A stretch of 30,253 bases of DNA from positions 1-30,253 of the IMG/VR virus record IMGVR_UViG_3300032516_000121, one strand, 5' to 3'. Shown here piece by piece: positions 25,267-30,253 of the stretch (the first letter of the stretch is position 1; every line of letters begins with the position of its first letter). A model generated the notes under the pieces. The model saw only the letters and a program-made list of their open reading frames with translations. It was not told where the DNA came from and did no database searches. Origin of the DNA: a virus. A program made the position numbers and the translations under genes.

Positions 25267-26156
25267 GACGGCACCCCGAATTGCCTGACGAGTTCATCGC
25301 ACCGCTCTTTCAATGAGCAATACTTGTCACACTTCTTCCTACTAAACATCGGCTGCCCGACGAGCGGCACCGACGCCGCCAGCCGCGCTTGCCCATCCAC
25401 GTCGCCAGGGGTCAGTGCCTCAAACGCCGTGCGAATATCCACAAGCAAACTGGCATGATCCGCGATCGTCATCAACGATCCCGCCGGGCGCACCGCAAGG
25501 ATCTCATCAACGGTCATGTGATCGCACGTCTGCGCGAGCGGCCCCTCATCCTGCCCAAGCGCGTGATCCCAGATTGTCAGCCGCACCGTCGCCGGATCGA
25601 ATCCCGCCGCAATCGCCCACGGTTGCTGTGCCATCAAATGCCGCTCGATATTCAACTGTACCGCATGCTCCAATTTCGGCGTGCCGTCCTTCTTCCTAAA
25701 CTTCACCGCCCAATCAAGCGGAAACTTGAAATCCCCAATCTCGGTGAGGTCCAATCGCCACGCATCCGCCAACGCGCTCACTTCAAACGGGCCGATCGTC
25801 CCGCGCAGGTCATGGCGAACGGGGTCCGTCGCCTCGGTTGACCAAATCGCAGGGTCCAAGGTCCGCGCGGCGACGTCATGCAACGCCGTCCCCCGGTGCA
25901 TCGGCGCCGACCGCGCAGGGTCAACGTGGTACTTCGTTGTCCGATCGAGATAGATATGCCGTGGGCAATCCATGATTCCGGTTGCCGTCAGATCAAGTGT
26001 CGAATGTCGCACGTCCCCCTGCGTCTTGATGGTCGCTAGGCGTGCCAGGAACGGGCTGTACGCGGGCCGTTGCCGTGGCCCATGCTCACACGTGTCGAAG
26101 TGATCGAAGGGCACCTTGGCCCTGCTACCGGGGCAAATCCAGCCTACAACCGGCAT
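25263..26156 (-). CDS. Cas4/RecB-type PD-(D/E)XK nuclease with Fe-S-type cysteines
   Basis: Start ATG 26156 is preferred (AGAGGTGG upstream; first residues MPVVGWICPG), giving 297 residues; the frame itself is open further upstream. Counting from this start, a Cys at 64 (TGIMDCPRHIYL) opens the domain, then RGTALHDVA (88-96), DAWRLDLTEIGDFKF (131-145) supplying the Asp and D-x-K, and QLNIER (167-172). Three Cys close it (276, 280, 286; CDKYCSLKERC). One N-terminal plus three C-terminal Cys is the Fe-S arrangement of Cas4/AddB-type exonucleases. An extra N-terminal knuckle has Cys at 8 and 23. Its likely role is DNA-end processing with the Sak4-like recombinase upstream. Confidence 0.75.
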   Translation of the reverse strand: MPVVGWICPGSRAKVPFDHFDTCEHGPRQRPAYSPFLARLATIKTQGDVRHSTLDLTATGIMDCPRHIYLDRTTKYHVDPARSAPMHRGTALHDVAARTLDPAIWSTEATDPVRHDLRGTIGPFEVSALADAWRLDLTEIGDFKFPLDWAVKFRKKDGTPKLEHAVQLNIERHLMAQQPWAIAAGFDPATVRLTIWDHALGQDEGPLAQTCDHMTVDEILAVRPAGSLMTIADHASLLVDIRTAFEALTPGDVDGQARLAASVPLVGQPMFSRKKCDKYCSLKERCDELVRQFGVPS

Positions 26157-26169
26157 TCTCCACCTCTTG

Positions 26170-26238
26170 TCAACTTCGCCCGCGCGCCACAGCACCGGGG
26201 AGTCTCCACCCTACTTTCGCCTTACGTTCGTTTCTCAT
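26170..26238 (-). CDS. Possible 22-residue basic micro-ORF
   Basis: ATG 26238 overlaps the preceding micro-ORF stop (ATGA) and runs 22 codons to TGA, ending 13 bases before the nuclease start. The peptide is strongly basic (MRNERKAKVGWRLPG...). It may be a coding micro-gene or just a coupling leader for the nuclease. Evidence is limited to the overlap pattern. Confidence 0.25.
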   Translation of the reverse strand: MRNERKAKVGWRLPGAVARGRS

Positions 26239-26336
26239 TCAGTGAACGAGAACCGACCATGACACGGACCGCCGCCCTCTTCGTGAACCGTCCAACGTCG
26301 CACCATGCGACGCCCGACAACGACGGCCCGTGTCAC
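26235..26336 (-). CDS. Possible 33-residue micro-ORF
   Basis: GTG 26336 begins 6 bases after the preceding gene's stop, and the frame ends at a TGA overlapping the next micro-ORF. The product is basic and Val/Arg-rich (VTRAVVVGRRMVRRW...). There is no ribosome site. This and the next micro-ORF together fill an otherwise empty 186-base stretch between 26343 and the nuclease start. Confidence 0.2.
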   Translation of the reverse strand: MTRAVVVGRRMVRRWTVHEEGGGPCHGRFSFTE

Positions 26337-26342
26337 GTTGAA

Positions 26343-26507
26343 TTACTCGCCGCTCGTCTTCATTGCCGACCGGACGAAATCGACGCTCATCACGTCTTTC
26401 ACGTCCATCAGATCGGCTTCCGCCCGCGCCGCGTCGCTCGACTTCGGGTCCTGCGCGACGGCCACCTTAAAGTAATGCACCAGAACCTTGTCCTTCGCTT
26501 TCGCCAT
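26343..26507 (-). CDS. 54-residue basic/acidic hypothetical protein
   Basis: I take ATG 26507 (MAKAKDK...) rather than the longer frame reaching 26651, because GAGGAGCGCAGGAAC lies just upstream and a separate TM micro-gene occupies the DNA before it. The product is a short helical protein: a Lys-rich start, a central YFKVAVAQDP strand, then an acidic helix (ARAEADLMDVKDVMSVDF). No recognised family. Confidence 0.45.
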   Translation of the reverse strand: MAKAKDKVLVHYFKVAVAQDPKSSDAARAEADLMDVKDVMSVDFVRSAMKTSGE

Positions 26508-26566
26508 GTTCCTGCGCTCCTCTACCGGAAAATGGGGGAATAGTCCCCAGACGTCGAATGCAAAAT

Positions 26567-26662
26567 TCACCAATTCCTCTTTCGCCACCGATGTTGCAAT
26601 TCGTCGCGGATCGCCAGTGCCAGAACCACGACGAACACAACGATCAGCCACAGGCCGATCAC
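26567..26662 (-). CDS. 31-residue single-pass membrane micro-protein
   Basis: GTG 26662 overlaps the stop of the upstream gene (GTGA) and opens a 31-codon frame ending at TGA 26567. Residues 2-18 are uninterrupted hydrophobic (IGLWLIVVFVVVLALAI) and the tail is strongly basic (RDELQHRWRKRNW). This is the classic shape of a small inner-membrane protein with the positive end in the cytoplasm. Such a hydrophobic run is unlikely by chance in a frame coupled this tightly. Function unknown; host takeover or lysis control are possibilities. Confidence 0.5.
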   Translation of the reverse strand: MIGLWLIVVFVVVLALAIRDELQHRWRKRNW

Positions 26663-26892
26663 TCGCTGACGGGCACGCTGTTCAACTCTTGGCGTGCCAA
26701 TACGGTTGATCCCTCGGGGACAAGAGCGTTCATCAGAATCGGCACCAACGTTCCAAACGCTTGCCGATCGGAAATCGACTTAAGCGACGTGACGTGCATC
26801 TCCGCTTCGTCCTGATAGATCGGCTTCCATGATTCAAATGGGGTGCGGCTTGTGTCGTACACTTCCAGACGCAACACGTATCGAATACTCAT
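26659..26892 (-). CDS. 77-residue hypothetical protein
   Basis: ATG 26892 overlaps the previous stop (ATGA, 26889-26892), so this start is preferred over the longer frame from 26922. The protein begins with strands (MSIRYVLRLEVYDTS), has a WKPIYQDEAEMHV segment, then a helix and a final polar stretch. This suggests a small alpha/beta fold. No family is recognised. It is followed by the membrane micro-gene through a GTGA overlap. Confidence 0.55.
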   Translation of the reverse strand: MSIRYVLRLEVYDTSRTPFESWKPIYQDEAEMHVTSLKSISDRQAFGTLVPILMNALVPEGSTVLARQELNSVPVSE

Positions 26893-27095
26893 CGCGTCCT
26901 CAATCCACGCGAAGCAAGCCACTTTGAGGTCGCCTGCGTCTTTGGCCCGGTTGCTCTACGCACCGACGGCTCGACATCGAAATGCCGAAGCGCCAGCACA
27001 CGCGCGACGGTCGCGACTGCCAGTCCCCTACGTTTCGCCGATCGACGCAACTCGCGGAATTCCCGTTTGTCGCAGAAAAATGTGACGTTTGGCAT
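26889..27095 (-). CDS. Small basic protein, possible ribbon-helix-helix
   Basis: A 68-residue, strongly basic protein whose start shares a base with the upstream stop (TAATG). It opens with a strand NVTFFCD, followed by a helix KREFRELRRSAKRRGLAV and a second helix TVARVLALRHF. This strand-helix-helix order resembles small ribbon-helix-helix DNA-binding proteins such as phage Arc-type or plasmid copy/mobilisation repressors. The C-terminal 20 residues are polar. It could regulate the early operon; the assignment is by pattern only. Confidence 0.45.
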   Translation of the reverse strand: MPNVTFFCDKREFRELRRSAKRRGLAVATVARVLALRHFDVEPSVRRATGPKTQATSKWLASRGLRTR

Positions 27096-27325
27096 TACAC
27101 GCCTCCTTCATCGATGTAGTCCAATATGAGACGCATCCGCGTGCCAGGAGCGATGGAAACGAATCCTCGCAGCGTGACCGTGTCCCGCCATGTTTCGGTG
27201 TCTTCGACCTGAAAAGACAACCGGGTTCGGGTCAAGCTGGCGTCCACGATTTCCACCGTGCGGATTTGACTCGCCAGGATTCGTGCTTTTTCGGCGCGCA
27301 ACGGCAGCGGATCGAGATTCTTCAC
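27095..27325 (-). CDS. 76-residue beta-rich hypothetical protein
   Basis: GTG 27325 overlaps the SSB-like gene's stop as GTGA (27322-27325), so it is chosen over the longer open frame from 27460, which would lie inside that gene. The protein is a run of strands: ILASQIRTVEIVDASLT, LSFQVEDTETW, TVTLRGFVSI and MRLILDYIDE. This predicts a small beta-barrel or sandwich. With the SSB-like gene immediately upstream, a nucleic-acid role is possible but not shown. Confidence 0.55.
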   Translation of the reverse strand: MKNLDPLPLRAEKARILASQIRTVEIVDASLTRTRLSFQVEDTETWRDTVTLRGFVSIAPGTRMRLILDYIDEGGV

Positions 27326-28110
27326 CCGGCGTTCGGCGTGGCGTCCATGGCCGCCTTCGTCGCCTCCTGTTTCGGATACTCGACGGCGCGAACCCAAGCC
27401 AGTCCCTTTTTCTCGTCGGCAAGCGGCAAGAATCCGTCGAAAATGTTGTTGAAGTAGCAATCAGGCGTGCCGTCGGCCAGGAACGCCGGAATACCGTCGC
27501 GCTTTTTCTGCTGCCCCTGTTCGATGCCGAGCTTGACGACGACGCGTTTCCCGTCCCACGCCACAACGTTCAGCAACGCGGCGACAAAGGCCAACCGTTG
27601 CCCCGCATCCATCGCGTAGAACCCGGCCGCGATCGTTGTCTGCACCTGACGCCGGAAAGCCTGTTCCGGTGACTCCTTACCTTCGGGCCGCACCTGCGCG
27701 CCGGTCGGCAACACGATTCCGAACCGCCCACACACAGCCGCCGTCTGCGCATGCTGCATCGTGATCGCATGGCACGCACCGAGCCACTTTCCAAGTGCGC
27801 GGCCGGTCTTGCCTGGCGTGATGTAGACCTTACGTGTCACCTGCGCCCCGGCGAACGGTCCCTCGTACACGTCAGCCGTCAGTTCGACGAATGGCGTATC
27901 GCCGCCTTCCTCCATGATAGGCTGCTGGAACTCGTCCGTCAGAAGCACGCCACCCTTGCCCTTGGCCTGTTGCATCTTCGGTTCGCTCGTCCCGCTCGAT
28001 GCCACGTGCAAAATGCACGGGTAGTACGACTCAGGCAAAAGTGGTGAACGGCCCCCGTACTCATACGTCTCGCCCAAAGCCTGATTGATGTCAAACACCG
28101 GGTCACTCAT
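27322..28110 (-). CDS. Putative single-stranded DNA-binding protein
   Basis: ATG 28110 is used because GAGGAGG lies 8 bases upstream and the Sak4-like gene ends 16 bases before it; the longer frame to 28143 has no such site. The product is 262 residues. The N-terminal half carries strands of the type seen in phage OB-fold SSBs: ESYYPCILHVASSG near 26-39 and a DTPFVELTADVYEGPFAG / VTRKVYI pair near 71-100. Then come a GRALGKWLGAC helix and further strands (KRVVVKLGIE). The C-terminus is not the acidic DDxPF tail of bacterial SSB. Sak4-type recombinases are very often paired with a neighbouring SSB, which supports the call. Confidence 0.55.
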   Translation of the reverse strand: MSDPVFDINQALGETYEYGGRSPLLPESYYPCILHVASSGTSEPKMQQAKGKGGVLLTDEFQQPIMEEGGDTPFVELTADVYEGPFAGAQVTRKVYITPGKTGRALGKWLGACHAITMQHAQTAAVCGRFGIVLPTGAQVRPEGKESPEQAFRRQVQTTIAAGFYAMDAGQRLAFVAALLNVVAWDGKRVVVKLGIEQGQQKKRDGIPAFLADGTPDCYFNNIFDGFLPLADEKKGLAWVRAVEYPKQEATKAAMDATPNAG

Positions 28111-28126
28111 CAGCCATCCTCCTCGG

Positions 28127-29044
28127 TTATGTGGTTTCACCACGGTAATAGGCAGTCAGCTTTTCGTAGATCGTGCCCAGATTGGGATTGATGATCTTCG
28201 CGTCGAACAAGCCACCGGGCGCCTTGGCACTCCAACGGCCCATATTGGGATATGGTGTTTCCCCGCCAATCGTGTGCGCGACATACTGCACACCACCGTC
28301 GGTTGGTTCGATCGCCAGCCGCAAGATCAACTCGAATTGATACGGCAACTTGTCCGGCGCCTGGTTCCCTGGCAGAATCGGCGCAAATTTGCCTGTCTTC
28401 GTGTTCAGTATCTCGCCGCACGTTGCGGCAATCGCGATCGGTGGGATTCCATACGCCATCCCCGAATCGCTCGCGGCTTCCTTGAAACTCGCCATCATGT
28501 CAATTAGATCGTTCCCAATCCGATCGAATGCGGCCCACGTATTTTGCGATCCGTCGCGGTCCACCGGCATCACGCCAGGTGCCATGCGATGCGCCTTGAT
28601 GATGTCGCCAAGTTCCATCAGGCCGTCGAACGCAATCGCGCCGACCTTCTTGCCAAGATGTTCGCGGTACTTCCCGGCCTTCAGCCCGTCGCGGAACGTC
28701 AGTAGCCGATTGTACTTCTCAGTTGCGGTCGGCGCGCGTTTCTGTCCGCCAACAACAACCGGCGCGTTGATCGGCAAGACGAACGGGCGCAGTTCGGCAA
28801 GAATCTGTTGCTTACTCTCAGCGGCGACAACGATCGTCGCCAAACCCTTCCCATTCAAATGTGCAATCAGGCGCTTCAGTTGCTCGGTCTTTCCCGTGCC
28901 GCTGTCGCCGATCAGACAGATCGACGGTTGCGCGTTGCCGGGATCAGCAACGTAGATGTCTGGAAGGTCTTGTGTGTTGGCTGTTGGCAGTACCGCACCC
29001 AGCTTTGCGACACCAGGCATTCGGAGTGGCGCAATACCGCTCAT
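28127..29044 (-). CDS. Sak4/RecA-like phage recombinase ATPase
   Basis: A 305-residue protein starting at an ATGA overlap with the 48-residue gene. The Walker A is GDSGTGKT (46-53), a catalytic-Glu strand VVAAESK follows at 72-78, and the Walker B strand is GAIAFDGLMEL (135-145). After this come an Asn/Arg-containing region (QNTWAAFDRIGNDL) and a C-terminal domain with LILRLAIEPTDGG. Size and motif order match the Sak4 group of minimal RecA-like recombinases (AAA_24-type phage nucleotide-binding proteins), which anneal or exchange strands with help from SSB. A role as helicase loader is less likely. Confidence 0.75.
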   Translation of the reverse strand: MSGIAPLRMPGVAKLGAVLPTANTQDLPDIYVADPGNAQPSICLIGDSGTGKTEQLKRLIAHLNGKGLATIVVAAESKQQILAELRPFVLPINAPVVVGGQKRAPTATEKYNRLLTFRDGLKAGKYREHLGKKVGAIAFDGLMELGDIIKAHRMAPGVMPVDRDGSQNTWAAFDRIGNDLIDMMASFKEAASDSGMAYGIPPIAIAATCGEILNTKTGKFAPILPGNQAPDKLPYQFELILRLAIEPTDGGVQYVAHTIGGETPYPNMGRWSAKAPGGLFDAKIINPNLGTIYEKLTAYYRGETT

Positions 29045-29187
29045 GCCTGTTCCGTCTGCGTAGCGGCAAGCAGCCGCGTGTCAACCTCGCGTTTGATCGC
29101 GCGCAAGGTTTCGATGTACTCGTTATGCGCGAGGCACCGTGTTTCCTGTTCAAGTACCCGCAAGATTCTGGACGCTTCTTCACTCAT
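29041..29187 (-). CDS. 48-residue helical mini-protein
   Basis: ATG 29187 has AGGAG 6-7 bases upstream, overlaps the preceding stop by 8 bases and overlaps the Sak4-like start by 4 (ATGA). The whole peptide is a charged helix (EEASRILRVLEQETRCL, then YIETLRAIKREVDTRLL) with heptad-like Leu/Ile spacing. No family is recognised. It could be a small adaptor, but this is not shown. Confidence 0.5.
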   Translation of the reverse strand: MSEEASRILRVLEQETRCLAHNEYIETLRAIKREVDTRLLAATQTEQA

Positions 29188-29626
29188 ACGTTCTCCTCAT
29201 GGACTGATGGGCCGTTTCCTGCGCACGCAGCCGCGCCACCATCGTATGCCGATACGCGTCAACGGCTTTCGTCATCGCTCCCCGCATCCCTTTCCGACCC
29301 GGACGTGTTAATAGGTAACGGTATAGCACTCCCGCTTTCTCATGCAAGCAAAACATTCGCGGCATTACACGGCTCAACAGAGGTAAAGCATCCGAAGCAA
29401 CCAGCACGTAACGATTAGTGCCAATTTGGCGCAGTCGCACTCCTGCCAAGTCCTCGAACTTGAACGCCGCGCGAATGTCGGTAAAGCGAATCCCGACGCG
29501 CCAGCACCAACGACGGGACGTTTGGGAAAACCATAGATCGAATGTGCCACCGCTGTCCAGCACGCCCGCCAGCCAGCTATCGGGATCGATTAGAATAGAT
29601 GTCTTGCCACGATCGCGTGCGCTCAT
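29180..29626 (-). CDS. LAGLIDADG-like protein, probably degenerate homing endonuclease
   Basis: ATG 29626 overlaps the upstream membrane micro-gene (ATGA); the product is 148 residues, the size of a single-motif LAGLIDADG enzyme. WLAGVLDSGGTFDLWF at 18-33 aligns with the family helix; strands WRVGIRF and LRQIGTNRYVLVA follow, then a helix (ALPLLSRVMPRM) and the family-like EKAGVLYRYL with the conserved Lys. In the nine-residue motif the eighth, catalytic position is Gly instead of Asp/Glu, so cleavage activity is doubtful. It sits freestanding between other genes, not in an intron that I can see. The C-terminus is basic and helical. Confidence 0.5.
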   Translation of the reverse strand: MSARDRGKTSILIDPDSWLAGVLDSGGTFDLWFSQTSRRWCWRVGIRFTDIRAAFKFEDLAGVRLRQIGTNRYVLVASDALPLLSRVMPRMFCLHEKAGVLYRYLLTRPGRKGMRGAMTKAVDAYRHTMVARLRAQETAHQSMRRTYE

Positions 29627-29727
29627 ACGGGCGCAGTCAACAGCCAGGCGACAACGACGAACACGCCGAAGACAATGAAAGCCCACCACGCGAGGCGGGC
29701 TGTGCGCTCATTCATTTGCAAGGTCAT
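29623..29727 (-). CDS. 34-residue single-pass membrane micro-protein
   Basis: The frame from ATG 29727 (or ATG 29715, which would give 30 residues) overlaps the upstream gene by up to 20 bases and the LAGLIDADG-like start by 4 (ATGA). After a polar start with Arg (NERTARL), residues about 13-31 are hydrophobic (AWWAFIVFGVFVVVAWLL), ending in TAPV. It is a second tiny membrane protein in the same operon, with polar N-terminus and membrane C-terminus, unlike the 31-residue one. Function unknown. Confidence 0.5.
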   Translation of the reverse strand: MTLQMNERTARLAWWAFIVFGVFVVVAWLLTAPV

Positions 29728-29920
29728 CACGATTCTCCGACGGGTCTTCGGCGTTGACCCAAGTAGCCAGTGCGGCCTGTGCTTCGCGCCATTCCCAATC
29801 AAGCGCCTCGGTTGCCGTCAAGGAATACTCAGCGGTGCGCGACAGTTCCAGCCGCCAAGCGTGACGGTGCGCCCAAGCAAAACGGAACGTCAGCCACGCC
29901 ATACGGAGCGCGCGGATCAT
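29708..29920 (-). CDS. 70-residue helical hypothetical protein
   Basis: ATG 29920 starts 5 bases after the previous stop, with a GGGGAAG site upstream; longer open frame to 30034 would overlap the upstream gene. The N-terminus is basic and aromatic (MIRALRMAWLTFRFAWAHRH), possibly amphipathic and membrane-associated. The rest is an acidic helix (LTATEALDWEWREAQAALATW) ending ENRDDLANE. No family is recognised. Confidence 0.5.
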   Translation of the reverse strand: MIRALRMAWLTFRFAWAHRHAWRLELSRTAEYSLTATEALDWEWREAQAALATWVNAEDPSENRDDLANE

Positions 29921-29925
29921 GGCTT

Positions 29926-30253
29926 TCACTTCCCCGCCTTGCGCCGGTCGCGGGTGGGGTCGGCCCAGAACGGGGCCAATTTCCGCCTCTCGACGCACTT
30001 GCCGAAGCCGTGCGGGCCAGCAGTACCGTTGCACCCAACAGTCTTCTTGAGTTCGCAGTAGTAGAACGGCGACGTATCCTGTACCACCGGCTCGGCAAGG
30101 GCGCGACGAAGATCATCGGCCTCAACTACATCAGTGATCCTTACGCCAATGTCGGCACGGTAGCGGGTAAGGTTCCCTGCCCTCTCCACCGTCGCCTTGA
30201 GCGCGTCACGCTCGGCCCTGAGAGCGCGAATGTTGCCGTCGAGACGGTTCTTG
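29926..30253 (-). CDS. Coiled-coil/Cys-containing protein, N-terminus outside window (partial)
   Basis: The frame is open from the right edge to a TGA at 29926, so this gene starts outside the window; the in-frame GTG at 30189 is probably internal. The first visible residues form a charged coiled coil (RLDGNIRALRAERDALKATV). A polar domain follows with three Cys in an FYYCELKKTVGC ... GFGKCVERRK arrangement, and a basic end. The helix plus Cys cluster may be a small DNA- or metal-binding tail. No family is recognised. Confidence 0.5.
   Translation of the reverse strand, partial: KNRLDGNIRALRAERDALKATVERAGNLTRYRADIGVRITDVVEADDLRRALAEPVVQDTSPFYYCELKKTVGCNGTAGPHGFGKCVERRKLAPFWADPTRDRRKAGK

Noticed and set aside
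26520-26560. Short palindrome GGGGA-ATAG-TCCCC in the gap before the 54-residue gene
   Set aside because: Only a 5-bp stem without a U-tract. It may be chance in GC-rich DNA and does not support a terminator call.
1-30253. tRNA genes, CRISPR arrays, insertion sequences, integrase and attachment sites
   Set aside because: Looked for by eye. I found no cloverleaf-like segments, no regularly spaced direct repeats, and no transposase or recombinase motifs.

Overview
The window is about 30 kb of a GC-rich, gene-dense tailed-phage genome and reads as a podovirus-like phage of a high-GC, probably proteobacterial, host. The reasons are a set of short-tail and ejection-type virion genes ending in a 2235-residue protein, an oppositely oriented block of replication and recombination genes, almost no intergenic DNA, and many start/stop overlaps. 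I see no tRNA, CRISPR array, insertion sequence, integrase, terminase, portal or recognisable major capsid gene. The head-packaging genes presumably lie to the left of position 1. I cannot name the phage or its host.

Left arm, plus strand, 1-19900 (late genes). It opens with the tail end of a virion protein, then a DUF6496-type small basic protein, a 37-residue Lys-rich peptide and a 3-TM holin of the gene-transfer-agent type. Next come a head-tail adaptor-like protein (1865-2596) and a fibre cluster (2596-7775): two fibre proteins, one with a LamG/concanavalin-like domain and a duplicated module, plus several small beta-rich accessory proteins. Then follow a tail nozzle/hub-like protein (8075-9760), a GNAT-fold protein (9735-10289), and four successive proteins that look like an ejection (internal virion) set. 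The last of these, 13193-19900, carries several Gly/Ala-rich paired hydrophobic segments.

Right arm, minus strand, 30253-19905 (presumed early/middle genes, transcribed right to left). In order: a truncated coiled-coil protein, small unknowns including two 31-34-residue single-TM peptides, a LAGLIDADG-like protein, a Sak4/RecA-like ATPase, a probable ssDNA-binding protein, a chain of tiny overlapping ORFs, and a Cas4/RecB-type nuclease with four cysteines. After these come a UDG + 3'-5' exonuclease + family A polymerase N-terminal protein, two tiny ORFs, a separate family A polymerase palm/fingers protein, three more tiny ORFs (two Cys-rich), and a DUF3987/RepA-like ATPase that is probably the replicative helicase. 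Together these supply polymerase, proofreading, uracil recognition, recombinase, SSB, nuclease and helicase. No primase is recognisable.

The most notable feature is that the family A DNA polymerase is broken immediately before catalytic motif A. Two small genes sit in the gap, the N-terminal half is fused to a uracil-DNA-glycosylase-like domain, and the C-terminal half has an inserted four-Cys zinc-ribbon-like loop and an unusual O-helix. The two arms converge with only 4 bp between stop codons (19900/19905).
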